Source: Pyropia yezoensis (Eukaryota > Rhodophyta > Bangiophyceae > Bangiales > Bangiaceae). Taken from it: a stretch of DNA of 64,000 nucleotides. How positions within the stretch are numbered: position 1 is the stretch's first letter; every line of letters begins with the position of its first letter. This document shows, piece after piece, positions 30,689 through 39,359 of the stretch. Under the pieces are notes generated by a model. The model did no database searches. It was not told where the DNA came from and saw only the letters and a list, made by a program, of their open reading frames with translations. Position numbers and translations under genes: made by a program. Location: positions 5,324,299 through 5,388,298 of the forward strand of contig CM020620.1 in assembly GCA_009829735.1 (NCBI GenBank). The letters run 5' to 3'.

Positions 30689-31318
30689 CTAGCCAGTAGG
30701 CGCCAACAGCAGCGCCGTGCATGTGAAGCGACGGGAAGGGGGGCGCTCGCGCCGCCACCGCGTCCTCGCCGGTTGTTGTCGCGCCCTCTTCCGCATTCGC
30801 GTCGAAGTTGTCGGCCGCCGCCGCCTCAGCCGTCCCCACCCCGCAGTGGACCCCTTCAGCGTTGTGGCCAGGTTCCGCAACGCACGCACGCCACTGACGC
30901 GCACCTCAACCGTGGCGGTACGGACAGCGTTGGCCGGCACAGAGAGGGCGGCGGCGGCCACGGACGGCAGCTCCCCTGTGTCGCGGCCGCTGTTGACCAG
31001 GGTGGACAGCATCGCCCACAGCTGCGCCGTGCAAATGCGCGCGTTTTCGGTATCCATGTCCCGCCCCGCGGCTGCTGCCGCTTCCGCATGGGCGGCCAGC
31101 CGCCCGTAGCGGCCGCCAACGGTCGGCAAATAGCCCAGCCGTGACCACCACACGCCGTCGCACAGCATCGGAAGGACCCTCTTGTGGTGGACGAGTAGCC
31201 GCGACGAGTCCCGTCCGACGGGGACGACGTCGAGGAACACTGGCGAGGCACAGCCGCGCGCGAGCGCCGAACACACCCCCTCCACCAGCGGCCCCGTCGC
31301 GCAGTCCTTGCACGCCAC
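30689..31318 (-). CDS. hypothetical helical protein, HEAT-like segment
   Basis: 209 residues from the Met at 31318 (MACKDCATGPLVEGVCSALARG). Residues 1-155 are well mixed, with HHKRVLPMLCDGVWWSRLGYLPTV and RICTAQLWAMLSTLVNSG. A segment NAVRTATVEVRVSGVRALRNLATTL has the helix-helix pattern of a HEAT/armadillo repeat. The last 45 residues are basic low complexity and may be past the true end. No family named. The sequence between its 5' side and the next gene holds repeat R copy D, so it may be linked to the family Z region, but homology to family Z is not clear. Confidence 0.5.
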   Translation of the reverse strand: MACKDCATGPLVEGVCSALARGCASPVFLDVVPVGRDSSRLLVHHKRVLPMLCDGVWWSRLGYLPTVGGRYGRLAAHAEAAAAAGRDMDTENARICTAQLWAMLSTLVNSGRDTGELPSVAAAALSVPANAVRTATVEVRVSGVRALRNLATTLKGSTAGWGRLRRRRPTTSTRMRKRARQQPARTRWRRERPPSRRFTCTALLLAPTG

Positions 31319-31436
31319 CGGGCGCAGCTGTCTTAACTCTGCAAGTATGCATTCATACTGTTGTCAGCAAAGAGCTGTGGGACTGAGAATGGCCGTCGTA
31401 AAGACCTGTAGGCGAGTAGACCACCCTCACGGTACA

Positions 31437-31935
31437 TCACCTGGGAAATGGTGGGGAGGCATCGGGCAAAGCAGGGCAGGGGATCTGCGGTCGCGAGGGG
31501 TGGGCGCGACTCAGGGGGGGGGGGGGGGGGGGGGGGGCGACGCGTCAACAGCGGCACCAGCACGCCTGGAAAAACCGCACCGGCGGTGCGGGCGGGCGCC
31601 CCCCTCCCCAAAGGGAGGAGGCCGCGCGCACGGTAGGATGGGCGCATTGCCACACCGCGCGGAATCCCCGCTCGCGGGCGCATGCGGGGAGCCGTCCACG
31701 GCAAAGTCTTTCACGGACCCGACTGGCCGGATCCCCACCCGGCCGGGTCGCCGCATATCCATTATGCGTGCACCGGCCACCCGGGACGTGGCAGTCAGTG
31801 GTGGCGACGGACGTGGCAGTCGGTGGTGGCGACGGTAGTTGTATCAATTAACATTACAGCAGTCCTTTCTTCAATGATTGTCAAGTCTCGTTACTGCAGG
31901 ACGGATCGTGAGGGGAGGGCGTGGGGGGGTGGGCG
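31437..31935 (+). repeat. repeat family R, copy D
   Basis: Closest in left half to copy A (cacctgggaaat, ggggatctgcggtcgcgagg, G run at about 31514-31537, ctggaaaaaccgcaccggcg) and in right half to copy C (doubled cagtcagtggtggcgacgg). Minus strand again reads RAVWQCAHPTVRAAS. Unlike A-C it continues without interruption into the cassette shared with copy E. Confidence 0.8.
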
Positions 31936-32321
31936 TGGGGGTAGCTAGCTATTCCCGTCAACACGAACAACACGAGCAACACGAGCACCACGTGCGACAC
32001 GTGCAGCGCCGGCGCGGGCCCCTCAAATTGGACTTGAAATCACTCCAAGTCCCGAGTCCATATTGGACCATATTAGACCAAGCCTGGCCGTCAGAGCACA
32101 GCCACCGGCCAGAGCCGCGTCACGCACGAGTGTCAGCGCCGTTTTTCTCGTACTCGCCCGGACCCGGCCCTCCCCCCGCCACCCTCCTCACGCACCCACC
32201 GACGCCCCGCCTTGCCCCCCGTCACCCTCCTCGCCGCCGACGACTTTTCCTGGCAACCGGACGGCAGCCCCACGTGCGACAAGCTGTCAAGAGCAGTAGC
32301 CCCCCGGAGAACGTTGCCGTC
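31936..32321 (+). promoter_or_regulatory. 5' cassette upstream of family Z gene, shared with 36376-36797
   Basis: Immediately downstream of repeat R. Shares with 36376-36720 the order: ccgtcaacac then repeated cacgagcaac units, cgtgcagcgcc, a short diverged centre, gagccgcgtcacgc, gtgtcag, tttttc then gcactcgccc/gtactcgccc, and a C-rich run ending in acccaccgac. In both places it lies directly upstream of a plus-strand gene, yet the two genes are unrelated. Inference: a duplicated promoter/5' UTR. No canonical TATA box is obvious. Confidence 0.55.
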
Positions 32322-33107
32322 ATGCCGGGGCATGCGGCGCACAGCCTTCATGGTGGGGCAGCTCACTGTGCTGTCGAGGTCTTTGTAGACTACTTGCGCT
32401 TTTTTGGCTTGCTCACGGGTGCCCCCGGCGCCGCCGCCTCCCGTATCAGCGAGGTCGCCGCGGCAATGTGTCACGGCGGAATGGCCCTAGCAGCAGTGGC
32501 CTTGGCTGTCCAGTGGGAAAACTCGTACTGTGTCGCTGCCCGTGCGAGTGTCGGGCACCCTCCGGCTCGGGAGCGGCCGGTGGCCTGCGAGCACGTTCCC
32601 ACGGCCTTGCTCATTGCGTGTCGTGCTGTCTGTCTGCGGCTGCAGAGTTGTGGCCTGGCAGCGGACACGGCGGAAGCCGACCAAGAGCGGGTGCGGCTGA
32701 TCTACTCTCTGATGGCGTTCAACGAGGCCGAAGGGCTGTCCGTCGCGCTGGCCGAGCTGGCCCTCCGCGCGGTGTGGCAGGACGCCCACCCCACCGTGCG
32801 CGCTGCCTCGCTCGCTTCCGTCGCAGATGCTGCGTACATGCGGCGCTGCGTGGACGCGACAATGGCTCCCACACGCACGGGCGCGGGTGCACGGCCGTCG
32901 GCTGTTTGTACTCCGGCTGACCTAGCCGTTGCCAGTAAGTATCCGGACATGCACCTCCTCTTTGGAGCTGGCACCACCGCGACAGCGGCCGCTGCCACGG
33001 GAGTGGCTACAGGGCAGCACGTCGAGGAGGCGGCGGTCCCGGAAGCCACCCCGCCGTCCCGTCGCCGGAGTCTGCGCCTGGCCATGCGCAACACACGGGG
33101 GCGATAG
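32322..33107 (+). CDS. family Z protein 1 (lineage-specific, unknown)
   Basis: 261 residues from the ATG at 32322; homology to its paralogue may begin a few codons upstream. It aligns end to end with the minus-strand gene at 33817-34659: FFGLLTGAPGAAASR here, AFELLTGAPGAASSR there; VPTALLIACRAVCLRLQ against VPTAMLITCRAACGCLK; FNEAEGLSVALAELALRAVWQDAHPTV against LNEADGLAVAVAELSLRAVWQDAHPPV; YMRRCVDATMAPTRTG against AMRHCVDAAKAPMGDS. It is mostly predicted helix; the AVWQDAHPTVRAASLASVAD stretch has HEAT-repeat character. The C-terminus is basic (RRRSLRLAMRNTRGR). Function unknown. Fragments of the same gene lie in repeats R. Confidence 0.7.
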   Translation: MPGHAAHSLHGGAAHCAVEVFVDYLRFFGLLTGAPGAAASRISEVAAAMCHGGMALAAVALAVQWENSYCVAARASVGHPPARERPVACEHVPTALLIACRAVCLRLQSCGLAADTAEADQERVRLIYSLMAFNEAEGLSVALAELALRAVWQDAHPTVRAASLASVADAAYMRRCVDATMAPTRTGAGARPSAVCTPADLAVASKYPDMHLLFGAGTTATAAAATGVATGQHVEEAAVPEATPPSRRRSLRLAMRNTRGR

Positions 33108-33397
33108 TAGAAGAGAGGGTCGAGAAGACCTCTGGGGGGGGATGGCGGGGGGGGGCGATTTCCCATGTCCTACCACTCAGAGCTGCTTTTTCGAGTGTGG
33201 AACGCCTCTGTGCCAACACGTGACAACGTTTTCTGTACATGGTGAAGGATGTGGGCGGGTAGGAGGCGTGTCTTGTCTTGGGTCTTGGGTAGATCATTTC
33301 CATGCTACTAGACGCCGTTTTCTCTTGGTCAGTTCCTAGGCCGACCGCGCGTCGGCGTTGTGCAGCGTGCCCCCGGCCCACCACCCGGCCCACGACC
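33108..33397. other. intergenic spacer
   Basis: 3' region of family Z gene 1 and upstream region of the TATA box at 33398. No gene supported. Confidence 0.4.
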
Positions 33398-33407
33398 TTT
33401 ATAAAAG
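33398..33407 (+). promoter_or_regulatory. TATA box (tttataaaag)
   Basis: A canonical TATAAAA in otherwise GC-rich DNA (cgacctttataaaagaccg). It is 30-40 bases before the first ATG of the candidate block at 33438, a plausible spacing for a short 5' UTR. Confidence 0.5.
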
Positions 33408-33437
33408 ACCGTATCGGCCGCGCCCCCTACTCACCAA

Positions 33438-33880
33438 TGCGCGGGGAGGGCCGGAAGACACGTACTTTTCACCTTCTTGTCCTCGCGCAGCTACGCGAGC
33501 TGCCGCGCCGCACAGGGCGACGCCGTAGACACGTCGGCCTACGCGCACGTGCCCGTGGTGACCCGATTGGCCGTCACTGCCCTCGTGCGCTTTGGCGTGG
33601 GAGCTCTTCACGGGCCGAGGGCGTCTGGGGTGCACCGTGTGCGCACCACCCATGGACTACAGACGAGAGGCCGGGGACCCCGACGAGGCCATGGCGTACA
33701 GCAGCCGACACGCGATGAAAAACGATTTGTACAAGAACCACCCACAGAATCCCCGCGGCCATCCGGCACTCGTCGTGCGGACAAACCACCCACACAACGC
33801 CGGCTCCGTGGACCACCTACGGAGAGAGGTTCGAAAAATAATCCCCCTCGGGATACCCACTCGCACTGAACAAGCCTGTG
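33438..33880 (+). pseudogene. broken or spliced gene fragment downstream of a TATA box
   Basis: Coding-like sequence is spread over more than one plus-strand frame. One frame gives AYAHVPVVTRLAVTALVRF around 33540-33597. Another gives GCTVCAPPMDYRREAGDPDE and AMKNDLYKNHPQNPRGH around 33627-33760. These are well mixed, unlike compositional ORFs nearby. It then runs into the antisense of family Z gene 2. It may be a pseudogene, a small intron-containing gene, or a gene overlapping the 3' end of its neighbour. No family recognised. Confidence 0.35.
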
Positions 33881-34659
33881 GGGGGGTCCAGTGCCGACGC
33901 GGGCGGGTCCCCACTGTCTCCCATAGGGGCCTTGGCAGCGTCCACACAGTGTCGCATTGCAGAGACGTCCGCTGCAAACGCTGGTGCCACATGTGCCACC
34001 GGCGGGTGCGCGTCTTGCCACACCGCCCGGAGGGAGAGCTCTGCAACCGCAACGGCGAGTCCGTCGGCCTCGTTGAGTGCCACCACAGAAGAGATCAGCC
34101 GCAGGGGCTCTTCGTCGGCGGCCGCCCTTCGGGGTGTCAGGCCCGATCCCTTCAGGCAGCCACAAGCGGCCCTACAGGTAATGAGCATGGCAGTCGGTAC
34201 AAACTGGGCGGCCACAGGCTCTGGCCGCGCCGCCTGCCGGGGGTTGTTGAGACGGCCAGGAACGGAGTACGTGTTGTCCCATTCAAGCGCAATAAAGATC
34301 GCCGCCGCAGCCATTCCGCTGCGGCTCCTCCCTGCCGTGAGGTCGTTGACGCGGGAGGACGCGGCGCCGGGGGCGCCCGTCAGCAGTTCAAAAGCCCGCA
34401 GGACGAGCACGAAAGACTCCACGGCCCCGTGCAAAGCGCCGCCATTGGCGGTTTGCATGGACCGACGCGGCATGGTCACGACCAGAACCGCCCGCCCGCC
34501 GCGCAGGGACAGTGCACGCAGGGAAGGGTACGAGGGACAGGGGACAAGGCTACAATGCCAAGAGGGATAGTCCAGCAGGATGATCGCGTCCGTCGTCTCG
34601 CCTTGCACCCTGTTGGCACTCCAGTCGCCGGTCGACTCTTTCGCCAAGAATTCATCCAT
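33817..34659 (-). CDS. family Z protein 2 (lineage-specific, unknown)
   Basis: 280 residues from the Met at 34659 (MDEFLAKESTGDWSANRV). Paralogue of 32322-33107 and convergent with it, 3' ends about 0.7 kb apart. It has an N-terminal extension of about 65 residues absent from or unannotated in protein 1 (DAIILLDYPSWHCSLVPCPS). The conserved core runs from GALHGAVESFVLVLRAFELL to the RAVWQDAHPPV segment and then diverges. The inverted, convergent layout implies an inverted duplication followed by divergence. No catalytic motif, signal peptide or membrane span is evident. Confidence 0.7.
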   Translation of the reverse strand: MDEFLAKESTGDWSANRVQGETTDAIILLDYPSWHCSLVPCPSYPSLRALSLRGGRAVLVVTMPRRSMQTANGGALHGAVESFVLVLRAFELLTGAPGAASSRVNDLTAGRSRSGMAAAAIFIALEWDNTYSVPGRLNNPRQAARPEPVAAQFVPTAMLITCRAACGCLKGSGLTPRRAAADEEPLRLISSVVALNEADGLAVAVAELSLRAVWQDAHPPVAHVAPAFAADVSAMRHCVDAAKAPMGDSGDPPASALDPPTGLFSASGYPEGDYFSNLSP

Positions 34660-34813
34660 TCAGAGCCACGTCAGAGTTTGTATTCCCACTGACTGAATAG
34701 AGCACCGGACTGGCAGTCGCCCCACCAATCCCAGCCGCAGTCTCCTTGGCCCAATTTTCCACAGAGGGTGCTTGTAGCCTGACCGCGGACGACTACTTGC
34801 TGCACCATTCTAC

Positions 34814-35350
34814 ATGGCCGTCCCGCGCTCGCCCTGTTGCCGGCTATGTATACGCTGTACAGTCAATATCCACTTGTATGGCACCCTTGCGCACTTTGTT
34901 GTCCCCCCTCCCATGCAAGACATTTGGAGGCTGCGTCCTGCCATTGACGACTGGGCCGCGGCCGCCTTGGCCGCCGCCTCCGTTCCATACACCCCCCTTT
35001 CTCTCCCTCCATCCCCAGCACCCTTTTATTTTTTTTTTTTGTGCTGCGTAGGCGGGGGGGGGGGGGGGGGGGGGAGTTGCGCTGGGGGTGCGCCCGCACC
35101 CGCCCCACTTCGAACGCCCCCCCCACTCCCGCCCCCCCCTCCTCCAGTGTGGCGCCCCCTGCTGCTGTCCAGTCTCGACCGCGCGCTGTTGCTCCGTCAT
35201 ACCCCGCTCCGTCCCCGTGCAGGTGCCACGGCAGGGGACGCCGTGGCCGACTCTTCGCGCGCGCCAGCCTCCTCTCGCCCCGCATTGCGTCGCGACTACC
35301 ATCAGCAGCCGCCCGTGTGCTCTGCCAGTTATGCCCGAGCGCCGTGCTGA
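34814..35350 (+). CDS. candidate hypothetical protein, uncertain
   Basis: An open frame whose first 60 residues are well mixed (GTLAHFVVPPPMQDIWRLRP then DDWAAAALAAASVPY), then low complexity across a T run and a G run (about 35051-35073), ending RRDYHQQPPVCSASYARAPC. A separate short frame just downstream gives MQYTPRQMATQRDWLLNGG and ends ALGKSTLDSFEF at 35582. These may be exons of one gene, but no splice sites can be chosen with confidence. Confidence 0.3.
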   Translation: MAVPRSPCCRLCIRCTVNIHLYGTLAHFVVPPPMQDIWRLRPAIDDWAAAALAAASVPYTPLSLPPSPAPFYFFFLCCVGGGGGGGGSCAGGAPAPAPLRTPPPLPPPPPPVWRPLLLSSLDRALLLRHTPLRPRAGATAGDAVADSSRAPASSRPALRRDYHQQPPVCSASYARAPC

Positions 35351-35610
35351 GGGCAGCGGGTTCCGTGGCGGTGGGTGGCTACCCGCCGCCCCACGAGGCA
35401 CCCTATGCAGTACACACCCCGCCAGATGGCTACTCAGCGTGATTGGCTACTCAATGGTGGTGGCGGTGGAGGCGAAGGCCGTGGAGGCCGCGGCGACGCT
35501 GGTGCCGTCGCGGGCGTCACCTTTGCGACACCGAGCGGGGCCGGCGCGTTGGGGAAGAGCACGCTCGACTCCTTTGAATTCTGAGTAGGAAGAAGGGAGA
35601 GGGGACGGCG

Positions 35611-35646
<36 letters not shown>

Positions 35647-36149
35647 GGGACGTGGCCCCACTGCTCCCCCGCGGGTCAGCGCTTGGCATGGTGGCCACGG
35701 CCTTCCAGCCCCTATCCACCAGGTACGGTCGCGGACCTGCTACGTTAACCACGCGCCCCGAAAAAGCCAGTGGCGGCAGCCGCCCAGTCTTTCTCGTTTC
35801 TTGGCGATGTACTGGCGCGTGGCCGGGCACATAGCGCCTCCGTACCGCTGCACGATCACAGCTGTGGCGGGGGCTGGCGGGTGCCCCTGCCGGCGGCGCT
35901 GTCCCTGGCGTGGCTCCTCTCTCCCGTAGCAATGCCGGTGACGGGGTATGCCACCTCCGTCCCCGCGCGGCAGTGTGCGGCGATGGATCGGGGTGGCAGA
36001 GGCGTCCACCCGCCCTGTGTGCCAGGTGTCCACTTTGGCGCCTTTGCTCTTTAGAGAGAGGGGCGGTTCTCCCGACACCTTCCCTACCGCGTCGCCCTTT
36101 TTCCCTCGCGCATGGCGCCTGTGCCTGTCCTGCCACCCCTTGCCCGCAT
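35351..36149. other. intergenic region with the longest G run
   Basis: G run of about 35 bases at 35612-35645. Short candidate coding at 35400-35583 is described with the preceding entry. 35650-36100 is open on both strands with no domain; I call no gene. Confidence 0.4.
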
Positions 36150-36375
36150 TGCGGCCGCGCGGCCGCTTGCGGAGTCGCCCACGGCAAAGTCTTTCGCGGG
36201 CGGGGCTGGCCGGATCCCGCCCGTGCCGGATCGCCGCATATGCATTATGCGTGCACCGGCCGCCCGGGACGTGGCAGTCAGTGGTGGCGACAAAACTTAT
36301 ATCAATTAGATTTTCGGCAATCCTTCTTTCAATAATAGTTCCACTGATAGTTTAGTCGCGCGACCGTAAGACGGT
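36150..36375 (+). repeat. repeat family R, copy E (right half only)
   Basis: Begins at gcggccgcttgcggagtcgcc; matches the common right half (acggcaaagtcttt, gccgcatatgcattatgcgtg, cgggacgtggcagtcagtgg, tatatcaatta, tctttcaataatag) but is the most diverged copy, with an added segment before the end. The family Z gene relic of the left half is absent. It continues into the cassette shared with copy D. Confidence 0.75.
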
Positions 36376-36797
36376 TCGGCCCCCGGGGTGGGGGGGCCGG
36401 CGGGGGGGGGCAACCCCGTCAACACAAACAGCACGAGCAACTCGAGCAGCGCGAGCAACACGTGCAGCGCCAGGGAGGGCCTCTGGAATTGGTCCAATCT
36501 GGACTTTAAAGTACCGTGCACTGCACGGCGTTTAAGTGTTGTTGTCACTACACAGGCACAGGCCTGAGCCGCGTCACGCGTGACTGTCAGTGTGACGGTC
36601 GGCGCGCTGTTTTTTCCGCACTCGCCCAGACCCCCCCGGACCCCCCGCGCCACGCTCCACACCCACCACCACCCACCCACCGACACTCCGCCTGGCCCCC
36701 CTTCCCCCACCCCCCTCCTCGCCCGACCGGGCGTTGTTGACGCCCACCCCCCGCTCAGGCCACCCGACCCGATCATCGTTTGCCGCCCATTCCAGTT
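36376..36797 (+). promoter_or_regulatory. 5' cassette upstream of ParB-like gene 2, shared with 31936-32321
   Basis: Matches the D cassette in order (ccgtcaacac, repeated cacgagcaac-like units, cgtgcagcgcc, gagccgcgtcacgc, actgtcag, tttttccgcactcgccc, acccaccgac). Divergence in the centre is strong, so the duplication is not recent. It ends at the ATG of the ParB-like gene. Confidence 0.55.
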
Positions 36798-37493
36798 ATG
36801 CTGCCGCGGACGTCCGTCATGGACAGATCGGTTCGCGCTTTTCCCCGCCCCGCCAGCGTGGCCGATCCGTGCCCCTCCGACTTGACAGACGACGACCATG
36901 ACGTGCGGGCGAGCGCCGTCCACGTTGGCGATATGATCGTGGACGACAGCGGAGCGTCGCTCGCGGAACGCGGGCGCACTGACGCGCAGGGTGCTGAAGC
37001 GGTGGTGGTGGAGAACGGGGTCAAAGCGACACCGTCGGCGGGTGCCGACGGGGCCGCCACCACACGGGTACCCCATCACCTGGCGCGCTCGTCGCTGGTG
37101 CTCCAAGACGTTACGCTGCGGACGTTGCCGATCACCACTCACGTGGATGCCGCCGCCAGGCAGCCCGCCGACCCAGCCTACCACGACCAGTTTCACCAGC
37201 CGGGCTACTGTTGGCATCCGCGCTCCGTGCGCGTGGTGCTTGACATGGACGCCGCCACCACATGCAGCAGCGTCGTGTGGGGGCCGTACGGTATCGCCCC
37301 TTGTCGTCGTGGGCCTCTGCCTGCCACGGCAAGTGCACGTGTACTTTCGGAGGTGGCTCCCCGCCGTCGGCATGTGGGGCGTGGACACCCCATCGACGCA
37401 GCACGCGACGGCGACGGAGACAGCCGCCGCGAGCAGCCCTGGATGGTGGTCAATGGGTACCGCCGCTTCTTTGCACTCCTGTTAGTGCTCTGA
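36798..37493 (+). CDS. short ParB-like protein, related to 10055-14419
   Basis: 231 residues from the ATG at 36798. The C-terminal half matches the large protein in order: SLVLQDVTL (SVSLRDIDML there), YHDQFHQPGYCWH (YYEQFKQTGSCWV), and finally WMVVNGYRRFFALL (YWLIDGYHRFTALM). It stops three residues after the motif, so everything C-terminal of the ParB-like signature is missing. The His of the signature is Arg here. It may therefore be a truncated paralogue, possibly inactive, or a minimal domain protein. A 75-bp tandem repeat begins about 70 bases after the stop. It shares its upstream cassette with family Z gene 1. Confidence 0.6.
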   Translation: MLPRTSVMDRSVRAFPRPASVADPCPSDLTDDDHDVRASAVHVGDMIVDDSGASLAERGRTDAQGAEAVVVENGVKATPSAGADGAATTRVPHHLARSSLVLQDVTLRTLPITTHVDAAARQPADPAYHDQFHQPGYCWHPRSVRVVLDMDAATTCSSVVWGPYGIAPCRRGPLPATASARVLSEVAPRRRHVGRGHPIDAARDGDGDSRREQPWMVVNGYRRFFALLLVL

Positions 37494-37560
37494 TACACAG
37501 GCGTGCTGCATTTGCCGCCAACGAGTGCGAAGAATGACGGATTTCTCGTTGTAGCGTTTG

Positions 37561-37710
37561 TCAATCGCGGGTTTAGTTTGCGTGTGTATTCGAGAGATAC
37601 GGGGTTGAGGAGGGCCACCGAGCCGTGCCGTCCTCTCAATCGCGGGTTTTGTTTGCGTGTGTGTACGAAAGATACGGGGTTGAGGAGGGCCACCGAGCCG
37701 TGCGGTCCTC
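37561..37710 (+). repeat. two 75-bp direct repeats
   Basis: Units 37561-37635 and 37636-37710, each starting tcaatcgcgggttt and ending ccgtcctc or cggtcctc, with about six differences. On the minus strand both give the peptide RTARLGGPPQPRI, but there is no sign that this is translated. They sit directly after the truncated ParB-like gene. Confidence 0.9.
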
Positions 37711-38752
37711 GACGGCGATCCTTTTGCCTCCCCACTCACGTGCCTTGCCCCGTCTCACCGGCGCATACCCGTGCAGGAGCCCGGCCCACGCGACGACTTT
37801 CATACCCCGCGCCAGTCCTCGCACCCAAAACCGCCCCATGCCTCCCCCCCGTCCCCGACCCCCCCCCCCGCGCCTCCACCGCCGCCTCCCGCAGAAGCTC
37901 GGTAAAGTTTCCGGTCGTGCAGGCGCAGGCCCCCAGGGACAGCCCTGACGCGGAGGAGTGGAAAAAGGACACCACCTTCCGAGACAGCGTGGCGCCCACC
38001 GCCCTGGGCAGACGCTCTACCCGGCGGCGAACGTTGTCCAGCATGGCCGCCCGGTTGAAGGCGGTACCTAACAAACAGCCAGTCAGCCAGTCCCCCCGCC
38101 CCCTCTCTCCGCGACACACGCACGCTCGCACGCTCGCTTGCTCGCTTGCTCGGTCGCTCCCCCGCACGCCCGCACACACGCCCGCAAGCACGCGCACGCG
38201 GCGGCGAGCCGTGACGGTCCCGGGCTTGCTGCCACCATCGCCGCCAGCACCAGCACCACCAACCCCCCCTCCCTCTGGCCTGTAGCTGCTCCCCAGCCAT
38301 GCACAGGCCCTCGCAAGCCGCGCGGAAGGAGGCGCGGGGCGGGGGGGAGGCTGGCGGCGAGTCGGAGGGAACCAGGTGCGGCGTTGGCCGCCCCGCCACC
38401 CCCCCTCTCCCCTTCCCCCCACGGGCGACACGGTCCAGCAGGATGAGGCCGCCGCCCTGCGCGGGCTCGTCTGCGACAGCAGAGGCTCGCCCGCCAGCCC
38501 GGCGGGACACAGCGCGGCTGGCCGCCTCGGTGGCTGCCGGGTTGGACGCCGCGCCCTCCCCCCCACCGCAGGTGCCCGAGATGATTGTGGCCAGCTCCTT
38601 GCCCACCACCACCCTCGCAGCTCTGCCGAGATCCTCCTGCTGCCGTCGCTCCTGCCGCTGCCGCTGCCGCCACGGCGCCAAAGCCAATGCCGTGCGCACG
38701 GCGGCGGGGTATTGCGGCGGGGCGCCGCGCCCTCGTGGTCACCCGCGCGGCA
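37711..38752. other. intergenic region
   Basis: No gene supported. Cgctcgcttgctcgcttgctcg short repeats at about 38125-38155. Open frames on both strands look compositional, including a minus-strand one of 399 codons with Arg/Ala/Gly bias. Confidence 0.4.
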
Positions 38753-39330
38753 TGATGAGCCCCCCCGCGGCGGACAACGCGGCCAAGGCGGCCGGTGGCA
38801 GGGGCGTTGGGGGCGGCGGCGGCTCGTTGGCGTCTGCGTCGGCCGCGGCATCCGTCTCCCTTGGTGGCGGCAGAGGCAGAGGCGGGGGCGGTGGCGGCGG
38901 CGGGGGCGGTGGTGGCGGGAACCCCCCGCCCTCAATTATGTCCACTGCGCCGCGACGGCGACGCCGCTGTGGTACACTGGCACGGATGAGCCGCGCTCCC
39001 TGTGCAACGCGTGTGAGGTGCGGCTGCACAAGGGGACGCTCGCGCTCAGGCGGGTGCCGCCGCCCGGGTGGGGCTCCCGCTACACGACCGTCCGCGGGCC
39101 GGGCGCGAGACTCTCGCCGCCGCCGCCTCTGCCGCGGCGGCCGCCGCGTCGTCATCGGGGGAGGGGAGGTCGGGGAATGGAGGGGACGAGGGGGGGGGGG
39201 ACGGCGTGGAGGCGGCCCGTCGTCATCATCGTCCAGGGGGTGCGGGGGCGGCGGCGGCGGCACGGTCGCTGCGGCTGGCGCGGCGAGCCGCGGCGAGCCG
39301 CGGCGAGCAGCTGCTATGCAAAGAGCACCA
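38753..39330 (+). CDS. GATA-like zinc-finger protein, frame uncertain
   Basis: A GATA-type finger is plain: HCAATATPLWYTGTD followed by EPRSLCNACEVRLHKGTL. In the canonical C-x2-C-x17-20-C-x2-C finger the first Cys is replaced by Tyr (tat) here. Upstream, in another frame, MMSPPAADNAAKAAGGRGVG followed by a Gly run reads like a natural N-terminus. Downstream, RAGRETLAAAASAAAAAASS in a third frame looks natural. The frame changes fall in GGC/GGT-rich tracts. This could be a spliced gene, a pseudogene or assembly error. Known: GATA fingers bind WGATAR-like sites; with one zinc ligand changed, binding is doubtful. Confidence 0.45.
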
Positions 39331-39359
39331 GGCCGGCACCGAGGCCTTCCGCCGCCGCA

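Noticed and set aside
34000-34692. Plus-strand continuation of the 33592 ORF through the family Z gene 2 region
   Set aside because: Beyond about 33880 it is the antisense of the conserved minus-strand protein.
37736-38935. 399-codon minus-strand ORF
   Set aside because: Arg/Ala/Gly composition with no domain; the plus strand is equally open and carries the GATA-like gene at its end.
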